From: Mycoplasmopsis gallopavonis
Lineage (GTDB): Bacteria; Bacillota_I; Bacilli_A; Mycoplasmatales; Metamycoplasmataceae
Length of the DNA: 64,000 nucleotides
Direction of reading: 5' to 3'
Assembly: GCF_900660635.1 (NCBI RefSeq)
Contig: NZ_LR215031.1
Location: 1 to 64,000, forward strand
Part shown: piece after piece, positions 43,438-55,015 of the stretch
Position numbering within the stretch: the first letter of the stretch is position 1
Layout: every line of letters begins with the position of its first letter
Notes under the pieces: generated by a model
Told to the model about the DNA's origin: nothing
Database searches by the model: none
The model's input: the letters and a program-made list of their open reading frames with translations, nothing else
Translations under genes and position numbers: made by a program

Positions 43438-46400
43438 ATGAAAAAAAATAAAATTCAAAGATCTAAAAAAATATTATTAATAGCTTTACCCATTTTAGGT
43501 TTTGGTTCTATATTTAGTATTTCCTCAATTCAACCTCATAATATTCAATCTAAAACTCCGCTGACATCAGAAGCGGCTTTAAAAATTAGTTCAGGAGAAA
43601 TTAAACTTTACGGCGGATATTATGATTCACTTCTTTTCCAAAATCCTCCGCTCGATCCAGAAGGGGATGATGACCATGACGGGATTTTAAACAAAGATGA
43701 AGTTTATACATTTGTTGAAAATGGTCAAACTTACTATTGACTAAATTCTCACCCAAAATTACAAGATACAGATGGTGATGGAATTTTAGACAATCAAGAT
43801 CAGCACAAATTACGTTGAGATGTTTCGCTTAGAGATATGGCTTTCTTTCAAGAATTAGCATATCGTAAAAAGAATTTTATTTTCGATATGTTTAATGATG
43901 ATAATTATAAAGACTACAAAGATAACGTTCAAAAATCACTTGATAAAGATAAACCGGGCAAATATGCAGACAACCCTGAAATGCGAAACATGTATGTTAA
44001 CATGCAATACGAAATGTCAAGATATTGACAACCTGTTTATGTATGAGATGAAGAAAATGGTTTTGATGCAACTTGATTTACTAACCAAAGTGATTTCCCT
44101 TTTATCGAAAGTCAAACCGAAAATATTTGAGCAATTGCCGGAACAGATAAAAAAGAAAGTGGTGATTTAGGAGCTGATGCAAAAATTTTTACAGGTGGTG
44201 TTCCTGAACAAGCTTATAAAAATGTCAATATTTACTCTTGAATGTGACAAGATTGAAATATTAGAAAAAAATATGCAAACTTATCTGATCAGTATTTTAA
44301 TTCAGCAAAATTCAGAGATCCTAAAAATCCAAATGACACAATTTTGAATAAAACTCACAATATTCCAGTTAAATCAGTTGGACACTCACTTGGTGGTTAC
44401 CTTGCACAAATGGTAGGTGTATATTTACTTGCTAACCAAAAATATCATTCAAATTTTGATAATTTCAAGGGTGCCTGAACTTTTAACGCACCACAAGTAA
44501 AAGGTCAATACGGAAAAATTAGTGATCTTTTGATTAATTCAGGATATTCTCACAACTATATGACAAATAGCGATCCATTAATTGGTTGAGTTGGGCACTT
44601 TAGAAATGTTAAGACTGTCGGTTCTAGTGGTCATAGTTCTTCTGGTTTCTTTGACCCTGCTCCTATTAAGAATTTCTTCTCAAATGGAGTTAGAAAAAGT
44701 GATAAGAAAGCTATTGTTGATTTACAACCACAATTAAAAGAACTTGCGTTAGATACAAAATACTACACAATTCACTATAATTCGCAAAAACTTGGAAAAC
44801 TAAAAGAAACCAAATTAGTTTATACAAATAAAGAAAGATTTAGAGCAAGATTAGAAAAAGATGTTCCAAATGGATATCGAATTAAAAAAACATTCAATCT
44901 TCAAAGTTCAAATTTAGCAAATCAAGAAATTCCAATTGAACCTATTACTCATACAATTACTTATAACTTTAAATTTGGTAATAATTTAATTAAAACTGAA
45001 AAAAGAACAATTAGCATTGAAGAGCCTACATATAAAGTCCCAAGTTTACCAATTCATAGTGATATTCACAAAAAATATGTTTCATCAAATAATTCTCCTT
45101 TACCAACAACAAGCGATCTTACAAAAGATACAACTTTTAATATTCAACTTCAAGTTGAAGATAATAAAGTAACAACTACAATTAAAATAATTGATGCTCA
45201 AACAAGAAAGCAAATTGGAGAAACACACACACAAAAAGGTTACCTTGATGAAACAATTAAAATTCAAGATTCTTGATATCAACCTGATTATCTTTTAGAA
45301 TCTAGCAACCAAACTATTCATGTTGGTCAAGAAAACGAAATTACTGTCAAATTAATAAATTATATTCGCAGATATATCTTTAAATATAATGGAAAAGAAA
45401 TTGCAAGTAATTCTCAAATTGGAAGAGCTTCTGATCAAACCATTTGACCAAGTCTTCCTAAAACAAATGAACCACACTATGAATATCAAATTAAGGAAAA
45501 ACGAGTTCAAACTCAAAATCCTAAATTTATTATTTATGAAATTGATTTAAATAAAGTTGAAATGCAAAAAGTAAATACAGAAATTAATTATGTATCTAAT
45601 TCTCAAACAATTTCAACTCAAACTTTAAATACTTATCCTGATGATGCAATAACTCAAAGTCAACTAACATTACCAGAAGGGTATCAATTAAAAAATAATA
45701 ACCAAACAATTAATACTGGTCAAAATAATCAAGTTGAAGTTGAAAAGAAAAGTTTCATTTTAACTTATAAATTCTTAGATCAAAATCAAGTTGTTAAACA
45801 ACAAAATATAACTGTTAAATGACACGAAACTTATGATTTACCTCAAATCCCTAACGGAAACGAAGATTATAGTTATGAGGTTTCTGGTAGTTATCAAAAA
45901 ATCTCTAATGTAGAACAAAATCAAACAATTGAAGTTCATTTATCACATTTAACAAAAAATACCATTATTGAATATTTTGATAATGATTCTAAAATCGATA
46001 CTCAAACAATAACAAAAGCTCCAAATTATCAAGTTCAAATTAAAGATTTAAAGCTTCCTGAAAATTATGTTTTAGTTAATTCACACCAACAAATTCAAAG
46101 TGGTCAAACAAATAAAGTTCAAATCACAAAACAAAAAAGAAGTTCAACTTTGAATTACAAAGATAATGGGGTATTAGTCAGTAGTCAGATGATTACCAAA
46201 GCAATTGATTCAAATATTGAAAATCAAGATTTACAACTTCCTCGAGGATATCTTTTAGTTAATCCTAACCAAACATTTACCTTAGGTCAAAATTATGATG
46301 TAGCTATTACAAAACAAAGTTTTACTTTAACATATAAATTTATGTTTGGAGAAACACTTGTAGCAAAAAATGATGTGATTATCAAATATCACGAAACTTA

Positions 46401-46531
46401 CGAGTTACCTCCATTACCAAACTCTAATAGTCAAGATTTTACTTATCAAGCAAGTTCAAATTTTCAAATAATTCCAAATGTTGAAGCAAATCAAGAAATT
46501 GTAGTAAATCTTTCTAAAAAACAATCTACAA
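43438..46531 (+). pseudogene. Surface lipase with MucBP-like repeats, N-terminal part
   Basis: The product begins with a signal peptide (KKILLIALPILGFGSIFS). Residues 76-120 carry Asp-rich calcium-type repeats (DPEGDDDHDGILNKDE, DTDGDGILDNQDQ). An alpha/beta-hydrolase lipase domain follows with the nucleophile Ser317 in GHSLGG, plus NSDPLIGW and GSSGHSSSG, which would supply the Asp and His. From about residue 480 on come repeats of 85-100 residues (LPEGYQLxN...INxGQxN) that resemble MucBP domains. Lipase action on host lipids is the likely role. ISa is inserted after codon 1031; the frame ends on a TAG inside the left inverted repeat (46537-46539), giving 1,033 residues without membrane anchor. 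GGAGAG precedes the ATG at 43438. Confidence 0.9.
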
Positions 46532-47799
46532 TAAACTAGGACAATAAAAATTAACATTCCTTCGAATGTTAATTTTTTATATTTTTAAAGGAGAAAAAAT
46601 GGGTAAACATTTTACAGAAGAACAAGAAAAAGAAATTTATAATACATTTTTTCAATTAGGCAAAAAGTATGCAATTGAACTTATGTATAAATATGGTGCA
46701 AAAGCAAAAGATAAATATGTGAAAGCAAGATTACGAGGAATATTAAAACATTATAATTGTAATATGAATAAAAAACCAAGAAAGCCTGGAACCGGTAGGT
46801 CAAGAAAAGAGAAAGAACAAGATATAAATTGAGACATTTTTACACGAGAAGATTTAATTGAAATTGCAAAAAGATATAGAGAAATTACAAAAGATAAATT
46901 TAAAACAGAGAAAGTTCAAGAGGCATCACATATTAATATGGCTTCGTATAAACTTGCTATTTTGTTGTATCTTTGTAGACAAACAATATCCAAACATAAA
47001 AGAAATAATTTTGCTCCTAAAAATAAATCCAGAAAAATAAAGTACCAAGACTTGATTATTGATTCATTTAAACAAAATAGATCTAAATATGGTAGACAAA
47101 AATTAAAATATTTTATCTTAAAGCACTATAAAATAGACATAAACGAAAGAACTCTAGGAAGATATATGAATGCCTTAGGTTTATTTTGCAATATCAGAAA
47201 AAGAAAAAAACTAAAAGAATCAAAGAACACATCTGTCATAAAAGAAAACATTGTTAATAGAGATTATAATGATGTATATAACAGAAATATATATGCTACT
47301 GATGTAACATATCTTCCAGCGACAAAAGATGCAATAAACAATAATGTTTATCTTTCAGTAGTAATTAAACATAAAACTAAAGAAATAATTAGTTTTTCTC
47401 TTTCTAAATTTAGAGATTCCAAATTAATTTACAAAACATTTGAAAATGTTGATTTTGAAAAAAGTTTTATATTACATTCAGATCATTGCTCAACTTATAC
47501 ATCTGATGATTTTTCTCGTTTTATTCAAAATAAAGGTGGAATAATTTCACTTTCAAAAGTAGGAAATAGTTTAGATAATAGAGTTGTGGAATATTGATTT
47601 TCAAATTTAAAAACTGAATTAATTAGAGATTTAAATATCAAAGCTATGACTTTGAGTGAACTAGAAAAAGTAATATCTAATTATGTTAATTGATACAACA
47701 AATTTAGAATTCAATCATGTCTGAATTGAAAAACCCCATACGAATATAGTACGGGGTTATCCAATTTAATAAATTGTTAATTTTTTCTGTCCTAGTTTA
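46532..47799 (+). mobile_element. ISa, complete copy inside the surface lipase gene
   Basis: Same 1,268-bp length and ends as the copy at 10078-11345, with few base differences. The 4-bp duplication ACAA (46528-46531 and 47800-47803) marks the insertion. Removing the element and one ACAA rejoins the host protein as KKQSTTTINY, which fits the repeat pattern of the rest of the protein. The near identity of copies and the clean duplication indicate a recent event. Confidence 0.96.
46599..47780 (+). CDS. ISa transposase, third copy
   Basis: A 393-residue frame, intact like the copy at 10145-11326, with only scattered substitutions (for example KSNT versus KVNT-type changes in the KLKE region). 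The catalytic Asp, Asp and Glu (YATDVTYL, LHSDHCSTY, DNRVVEYW) are present. It is oriented with the host gene. AAAGGAG precedes the ATG. Confidence 0.95.
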
Positions 47800-49638
47800 A
47801 CAACAACTATTAATTATCTTTTCAACCAAGAAATAATTAAAACTCAAACTCTTTTAAAATCACCTAGCTATCATTTTTCAATAAATGATTTAGAAATTCC
47901 TGAAAAATACGAATTGGAAAATTTAGATCTCAATATCGAAAACGGACAAACTAATAATTTAAATGTAGTAAAACAAAAAGCTCAAAGTAATTTTATTTTC
48001 AAATTTGAAAATAAAATAATTAGTCAAATGAGTTTAAGTAAACCGCTAGATAGTCAAATTTCAATTAATGAGCTTACCATTCCTAATGGATATCACCTAG
48101 TAGATAAATATCAAAATTTTCAAATCGGAACTAATTATGAACTAGAATTAGCAAAAAATAGTTATCAAGTAAGTTATCAATTTATTTTTGAAAATCAAAT
48201 TATTGATACACAAGTTATTAATGTCTTATTTGAGGAAAATTATGATTTACCTCAAATTCCTAGTTCTAATTCATCAGATTATGATTTTGGTCTAGAAAGT
48301 GCTTTACCAAAAGCTCAAAATGTAACTCAAAACTATGATTTCAAAGTTCAGCTCAATAAAAAACAAACAACCACTACAATTAGCTTTATAACTAAAACTA
48401 GACAAAATATCGCTACCCAAGAACTTCACAAAGCTCCTTCATATCAAATTACGCTTGCTGATTTAAATCTTCCTAAATACTATGATTTAGTCAATCCAGA
48501 AGTTCAAATTCAAAACGGGCAAACTAATTTCTTGGAAGTTGAAAAACAAACCGCTATTACAGTTTTTGCTTACATAGAAGGTGATGAGTTAGTTGAAACA
48601 GAATCATTGAAAAGTGAAATCGACAAGTTAATTACAGCAGAAGATTTAAATATTCCAACAGGTTATGAATTAATAAATAAAGAAACAACTTATCTTCCTG
48701 GTCAAAGCTACGATCTTGCAATTGTTCGCAAAAGCTTTACAGTCACATATCGTTTTGTTTTTGAAGGACAAGAAATCGATATGCGAACAATTACAGCAAA
48801 ATATCATCAAACTTACCAGCTACCTGCTTTACCACTTTCAAATACTAAAGAATACGCTTATAAAGCAGGACAAGATTATCAGCCAATTCCAAATATTGAA
48901 AATAATCAAATTATTACAGTTAATCTAACCAAGGAGCAAGTGACAACTAAAATTAATTATTTAAGTGACGGGCAAATTATAAGTATTCAAAATTTAACTT
49001 TAGCTCCTAATTATCAAATTCAACCAAGTGATTTAAAGCTCCCTGATGGATATGCATTAGTTGACCAAAATCCAAGAATTAATCTAGGTCAAATTAACAA
49101 TCTCGAAATAACAAATCAAGTTGCTACAAGTGAATTTATTTTTAAAGAAAATAACCAAGAAGTAGGTCAAGATCAAGTAACTTTAGCTGCCGGCCAAAAA
49201 GTTAGTGCAAATCATTTAACTTTACCAGAAGGTTATGAATTAGTAAACCAAGATCAAACCTATTTAATTGGTCAAAACTATGATAATATCCAAGTGCAAC
49301 GCAAGACATATCAAATTAACTATAAATTTGTTTATCAAGGAAATGTTATTGACACTCGAACATTAACAGTAAAATACCATGATTTATACAAATTACCAAA
49401 TTTACCACTTTCACTTGATCCTAAGTTTGTTTATGTAGTACATAATCCAGAAAATTATCAAGTAGTCGAAAACATTGCTGAAAATAAATCAATTTTAGTT
49501 GATTTAGATTTAAAAGAAATTACTAAAACTCCTACCAAAAAATCAAGTTTCATTGCATTACTTGCTAGTGGAATTACAACTTCAGCATTAGCTATTGGTG
49601 GAGCTCTTAGTTGATTCTTCTTTAAAAAGAGAAAATAA
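47800..49638 (+). pseudogene. Surface lipase, C-terminal part with anchor
   Basis: The downstream 612 codons continue the MucBP-like repeats in the original frame (TTTINYLFNQEIIKTQTL, then at least five more units with LPxGYxLV and YxFVFxGxxIDxxT strands). They end with a membrane helix (FIALLASGITTSALAIGGAL) and the basic tail KKRK, a sortase-independent surface anchor. The half has no signal peptide and no good start of its own, so it is probably silent. With the 5' part the intact protein would have 1,642 residues. Confidence 0.9.
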
Positions 49639-49660
49639 AGCACTTTTTGTGCTTTTTTTC
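49637..49660 (+). terminator. Terminator of the surface lipase gene
   Basis: AAAGCAC-TTTTT-GTGCTTT followed by more T, overlapping the TAA of the gene. Confidence 0.88.
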
Positions 49661-49755
49661 TCTTAAAATTAATTTTTTCTGCTTTTTTATAAGAAAAAAT
49701 AAAGTAAGATAATTTCAAATAATATTTAATAATTAGAAATTAAGGAAACTAAATT

Positions 49756-50469
49756 ATGAAAAAAATATTAGTTGTTTTAACAAATATTGCAAACTATCCT
49801 AAAAAAGATGAACTAATTGGTCTTTGATTATCCGAAGCTACCGAATTTGTTAGCGTAATTCAAAAAGCAGGTTATATCATTGATTATGCTAGTCCCAAAG
49901 GTGGATACGTCCCAGTTGATCCAAGAAGCTTAATGCAAGGATATTTTAGTAAAGAAGATCTTGAAGTTTATACTAATAAAGATTTTAAAAATCGAGCATT
50001 AGCAAATTCGTTACCACTTAGAGTAATCAACCCTTCAAGTTATCAAGCAATTTATTTTGCAGGTGGTCATGGTGCTGTTTTTGATTTTGCAGAGCAACCT
50101 GAAATTAAAAAAATTATCGCTCAAATGTACCAAAATGGAAGTTTTATTACGGCGGTTTGTCACGGAGTAGCAGCTTTATTAAATGTTCAATCACCAAGTA
50201 ATTCAAATGAGTTCTTAATTAAAGATAAAAAAATTACTGGATTTACAAAAATCGAAGAATTATTTAGTGGTAAATTCTTTAAAGTTCCTTATCAATTACA
50301 AACTCAACTTAAAAAGCAAGGTGCTAAATTTAAAAAGAAACGTGCATTTAAAAAGCACGTGATCCAAGACGGACAATTTATCACTGGACAAAATCCATTT
50401 TCTGGTAAATTAGTCGCCGAAACTTTGCTTCAAAATTTAGAAAAGAGAAATCATGCTGAGATTAACTAA
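49756..50469 (+). CDS. DJ-1/PfpI-family protein (Hsp31-like)
   Basis: The 237-residue protein has the glutamine-amidotransferase-like fold of DJ-1/PfpI: FAGGHGAVFDF and a nucleophile elbow AVCHGVAALL with the reactive Cys near residue 136. The early segment GLWLSEATEF supplies the Glu typical of the Hsp31/YhbO-type group. Members act as glyoxalase III, deglycase or chaperone; which applies here cannot be told. AAGGAA precedes the ATG at 49756. The end overlaps the start of the MATE gene by 17 bases, so the two form an operon. Confidence 0.9.
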
Positions 50470-51970
50470 AAGATTTTTTACAAAGCATTTTCCTGATTCT
50501 AAAGAAAAATGATGATTATATTTTAAATATGCTTTTCCTACCATTTTATCCGGAGTTTGTTTTTCATTAAACAACTTCGTTGATAACTTTATGGTTCTTG
50601 GAATTAGTGGTGGACCCCAAGCATTAGGATACGCTAACTTTTACACATCAATTATTCTAGCTATTTTCTTAGGAATTGGTTTTATTGGTGCAGTAATGGT
50701 TGGACAATATCTTGGTGCTAAAAAAGTTGATAAAGTTCGTGAAATTATCTCATTAAGAATCATTTTAAGTGCAATCGTAGTTATAGTTGTTTTTGTTTTA
50801 GCTTGAACAATTCCAAATCAAATGATCCAAATGGTCGCAGGTCCAAGACGGGAAGCATCAGCTGGTAGTTATGATGAAGCAGTGAAGCTAGCTAAAGATT
50901 ACATGCAGTACATCTCAATTGCTTGAATTTTATTAATCTTCACTTTTACTTCTGGAAACTTACTTAGAGAAATTGGTCTTGGAAAATACTCATTATATTC
51001 AACATTAGTTACCTTAGGAACTAATGTTCTCTTTAACTCTCTTTTTATGTATGTTTTAAATTTAGGAGTAATTGGAGCTGCCTTAGCAAGTATTATTGCA
51101 AGAGTATCCGCTTTAATTATGAACTATATTTTTATCTACATTAAACAAAGAGAACTTTGCGTGTTCCCTTGACAAATGGGTAAAATTTCACCAATTATTT
51201 TAATTCAATTCCTCAAACGCTGTCCATCAATTCTTCTTTCAGCTAGTGCAGTTGCTTTCAATACTGTTCGTCAAATTTTCTACAATAGTGCTCAAACAGT
51301 CAATGCATACGATATTATGAATGTTTCTGTTTTAGCAATTACTGCAACTTTTACCGGTGTTTTTACAGCCGCCTTTTCTTCATTTAGTGCTAATGTCACT
51401 CGTTTTGTTGGGATGCACCTTGGTAATAATGAAATTGAAGTTGCAATTACTAACGGTAACCATCTAAAAGGTTTTCACTTTACCATGCAAGCTTTAATGA
51501 GCATCGTTTGTTCTTCGCTTTTATTTATATTGCCGCACATTACTATTTTTAGTGATGCTGCTGCTAAAAATTGACAACAATCACACCCAGATGCTAGTCT
51601 CTTGGAACTAGCACAAATGAAAAGTGCATATGTTAAATATCTCAACGAAACATTAATTATTATTCTTGTTTTTAGTCCATTTTGAGCATGATTTATCACT
51701 TCATCAAGATTAATTTCTTCAGGTGGTAAAAATAATGTTTCATCAAGTGTTGAATTTGCAACAGGAGCATTACAAATTTTATGACTTGCTCTTTTAACTT
51801 ATGTTTTTATTGGGTATTTTCACTGAAAATTAAATGTTTCACAGTTCTACTTGATTTTCTTCCTTTCCGATATTGCAAAAATGGCTGTTTTTGAAATTGT
51901 ATATTACAGCATTAAATGGGCAAGAAACATTACAAAAGAACATTATGAATCAAAACTCAAAAAATCATAA
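50453..51970 (+). CDS. MATE-family efflux transporter
   Basis: The 505-residue protein has about twelve membrane helices. The MATE hallmarks are NNFVDNFMVLGISGGPQALG in the first helices, GQYLGAKKVDKVREI, a second-half equivalent with GMHLGNNEIEVA, and FTGVFTAAFSSFSANVTRF. It would export drugs or metabolites using an ion gradient. Start at 50453 is within the previous gene, after AAGAGA. Many Trp are TGA. Operon with the DJ-1 protein suggests a role in detoxification, though the substrate is unknown. Confidence 0.92.
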
Positions 51971-51980
51971 AGACAATATC

Positions 51981-52010
51981 AAATTAATATCTTAGGATAT
52001 TAATTTTTTT
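51981..52010 (+). terminator. Terminator of the DJ-1/MATE operon
   Basis: AAATTAATATC-TTAG-GATATTAATTT followed by a T-run, 10 bp after the MATE stop. Confidence 0.9.
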
Positions 52011-52136
52011 ATTCTTAATTTAGCAATAATTGAATTAAATTGCTAAATTTTTATTGATTTTCTTTTTAATTAAGTTATAATATTTTTAGAAAAAGTTTAA
52101 AAATTAACAAAAAAAGACATTAAAAAGGAGTTTTTC

Positions 52137-52742
52137 ATGAAACAAGTACTTTTATTAAATGGATCTATTTCAAATAATAGTAGCAGCAAATCTCAAATTA
52201 TTCTTGATTATTTTTTAGAAAAATTAAAAGAGCAAAAACCTAACTTAAAGCTTGAATCATATGATTTAAATAAAACCCATTCACGTGCTCTTTTACATTC
52301 TAATAATATAAATAATTTTTATCAAGTTTTAAAGTCAGATAAGTGAATTAAGAAACTAAGAGAGGTGGATACTTTAATTTTAGTTTCCTCAGAAGTTAAT
52401 TTTAGTCCAGCTCCAGTTGTTCGGAATTTTATTGATTCAATTTTAGTAGCTAAAGAAACTTTTAATTACTCACAAAATTTGAATGATGAAAACAAAGGAA
52501 ATTTAAATCATCTCAATGTCATCTTAATTACAAGCCGTGGTTCTCAGCCGGATTGATATAAATGATCAAGGTCAGTGAGTTGATTAGAAAATGTTTGAAA
52601 GTTTCTAAGAGCTAAACAAGTTTTTAAATTAGAAATAACAGGTACAAATTTGCCTACAATTAAAAATTTAAATAAAGAAGAATTTATCAATCTTTACAAA
52701 AAAGATATAGCTAAATTAATAGAAAAAATTCAAGGAGAATAA
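52137..52742 (+). CDS. FMN-dependent NADH-azoreductase-like protein
   Basis: The 201-residue protein has a flavodoxin-like fold of the AzoR/AcpD group: VLLLNGSISNNSSSKSQ (phosphate loop), a middle VDTLILVSSEVNFSPAPVVRNFIDSI region and a conserved ITSRGSQPD loop. It would reduce quinones or azo compounds with NAD(P)H through bound FMN. The start at 52137 has AAAAAGGAG at normal distance. The stop and the start of the luciferase-like gene are 2 bp apart, so the two flavoproteins are co-expressed. Confidence 0.88.
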
Positions 52743-52744
52743 AT

Positions 52745-53812
52745 ATGAAAATCGAATTAGGTATTACAACTTTTGGAGAAACAACAAAATTAACAACAAC
52801 AGGCAAACCAATTTCTCATCCTGAAAGAATTCGAAACATTATTGAGGAAATTGAATTAGCAGATAAAGTAGGACTTGATGTTTATGGAATTGGTGAACAT
52901 CACAGGGACGACTTTGCAGTTTCTGCACCTGAAATTATTTTAGCTGGAGCAGCAACCAAAACTAAAAATATTAAACTCACAACCGCAGTTACAGTTTTAT
53001 CATCAAATGACCCAATTCGTCTTTACCAAAATTTTGCAACAATTGACGCAATGAGCAATGGAAGAGCAGAAATTATGGTTGGACGTGGTTCATTTACTGA
53101 ATCTTTCCCACTCTTTGGATATGATCTTAACAACTATGAAGAATTGTTTGAAGAAAAACTTAGTATGCTTCAAACAATTAATCAAAATGAAATTTTAAAT
53201 TGACAAGGAAATTTAACTCATTCAGTTGATAATAAAGGAGTTTATCCAAGAATTGCTAATCAAAATCAGCTTCCAATTTGAGTTGCAACCGGTGGAAATC
53301 CAATTTCAATTGTAAATATTGCTCAGCGTGAGCTTCCAATTGTTTTTGCAACAATTGGTGGAGATCCATTAAGATTTAAAAATCTAGTTGATATTTATCG
53401 TCGTGCTTGAAAATCTTTTGGGAATGATTTTAAGAAAATGAAAATAGCAGCTCACTCATGAGGTTGAATTGAAGAGGATCATAACTCTGCAATTGATAAT
53501 TACTTTTTACCAACTAAACAATTAGTTGATTCAATCGCTAAAACTCGCCCACACTGAAGAGAAATGACCAGAGAACAATATAATTATGAAGTTAGTTTAA
53601 ATGGAGCAATTTTTGCAGGTAATCCTGAATATGTTGCTCAAAAAATTATTCGAATAATGGAAGGTTTAGAACTTGATCGCTTTATGCTCCACATTCCTGT
53701 TGGTTCTATGCCTCATAAAAAAACTTTAAAAGCAATTGAATTATTTGGAACAAAAGTTGCCCCAATTGTTCGAAAACATTTTGAAAATATTACTTTTAAA
53801 AGAGAAATCTAA
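52745..53812 (+). CDS. LLM-class flavin-dependent monooxygenase
   Basis: The 355-residue protein is a luciferase-like TIM-barrel oxidoreductase: GLDVYGIGEHHRDDFAVSAP, TTAVTVLSSNDPIRLYQNFA, GRAEIMVGRGSF, and IWVATGGNP. It uses FMNH2 and oxygen on an unknown substrate. The azoreductase directly upstream could supply the reduced flavin, a common pairing of a flavin reductase and a two-component monooxygenase. Its ribosome-binding site AAGGAG lies in the last codons of the previous gene. A T17 run follows the stop. Confidence 0.93.
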
Positions 53813-53813
53813 G

Positions 53814-53830
53814 TTTTTTTTTTTTTTTTT
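53814..53830. repeat. T17 homopolymer before a small membrane gene
   Basis: Seventeen T directly after the monooxygenase stop. They end 18 bp before TAGTAAAAT (53847-53855, possible -10) and so occupy the -35 region of the likely promoter for the 53877 gene. Confidence 0.85.
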
Positions 53831-53876
53831 AGACTCCATAAAAATTAGTAAAATAAGAGTATTAAGGAGTGAAAGT

Positions 53877-54050
53877 ATGTTTTGATTATTCATAATATTT
53901 CTTATATTATTTCTTGTTTTCGGTGGATTGTGGCTTGTTCTAAAAATTTTCTTCGGACTAATTAGTCTTTTATTTAAAGGTATAATGGGTATTTTACTTG
54001 TTGTGCTTTTAATTGGGATGTCTGTCGGAATATTCCTTTGGGTTTTTTAA
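53877..54050 (+). CDS. 57-aa hydrophobic membrane protein
   Basis: The tiny protein is almost entirely hydrophobic, with two membrane helices (about residues 2-24 and 34-57) joined by a short segment with one Lys. The start is well supported: TTAAGGAG lies 6-7 bp upstream. It uses one TGA and two TGG Trp codons. A bidirectional terminator follows at once. Family unknown; it could be a membrane-complex subunit, a toxin-like peptide or a stress protein. The 17-T run in the -35 position may make its expression variable. Confidence 0.72.
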
Positions 54051-54056
54051 AATAAG

Positions 54057-54088
54057 AAAATCTTGGAAATTTACTTTCCAAGATTTTT
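54057..54088. terminator. Bidirectional terminator, small gene/tsaD
   Basis: The 13-bp stem AAAATCTTGGAAA / TTTCCAAGATTTT closes a 5-base loop between convergent genes. The tsaD stop lies in it. Confidence 0.93.
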
Positions 54089-55015
54089 TCTTTTCTTTAA
54101 TTGTAAATAAGCAGCTTGCGCAATCATTGCACCATTATCAGTTGCATATTTTAGTGACGGAATAATGGTATTTGGATGTAGTTTAACAAATTCTTTTCTA
54201 AGTTCTTTATTTGCTGATACACCACCCCCTAAAACTAAAGTTTTGACAGGATATTGATTTAAAGCAAGTTTTGTTTTATCGAGTAAATATTCAACGGCAG
54301 TTTTTTGAAAACTCACTGCTAATTTCACTTTATCAATTACTTCATTTTTCATTTGAGCTTTGTTAACAAAATTTAAAACTTGTGTTTTGAGTCCGCTAAA
54401 AGAAAAATCTAATTCTTGTTCAGTTTTTGGTTTAGTTAATTCGTAAAAATCACTGATATAATCCTTAGCTAGATTATCAATAATTGGACCACCAGGAAAG
54501 CCTAGACCTAAGCGTGATGAAACTTTATCAAACGCTTCACCAACTGCATCATCCAAAGTTTCTCCGACAATTTCAAGTTCATCAACATCTTTAGCATAAA
54601 TTAATTGAGTATGCCCACCACTAACAAGTAGACATAATGCAGGAAAAGTAATTTGCTCAGTAATTGTTGACGAAAGAAAATGTCCATGTAAATGATTGAC
54701 CGCAACAACTTCTTTGTCATAAGCCAAACCAAGCGCATGAGCAAAAAGAAAGCCAATTTGCAAAGTTCCTTTTAAACCTGGTTCCTTAGTATAAGCTATA
54801 TAATCAAATTCTTTTAAATCATACTTAGCTAAAATTTTTTGTTGTAAAAATCCGATATTGCGAACATGTTCACGTGAAGCAATTTCAGGAATTGTTCCGC
54901 CATAATCTTTAAAAATGTCAATTTGTGATAAAGTTCAAAGATCTAAAACTTTTCCATCTTTTAAAACCGCAATAGAGGTATCATCATGTGATGTTTCAAT
55001 TCCCAGAATTAACAT
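54071..55015 (-). CDS. tsaD: tRNA t6A threonylcarbamoyltransferase TsaD
   Basis: The 314-residue protein is the catalytic subunit for N6-threonylcarbamoyl-adenosine at A37 of ANN-decoding tRNAs. Signatures: GIETSHDDTS at the N terminus, the metal-binding VNHLHGHFLS, LLVSGGHTQLI and LVLGGGVSANKELR. It needs TsaB and TsaE, which are encoded directly upstream. The start at 55015 overlaps the tsaB stop by one base (TAATG), showing translational coupling. The third gene of the tsaE-tsaB-tsaD operon. Confidence 0.97.
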
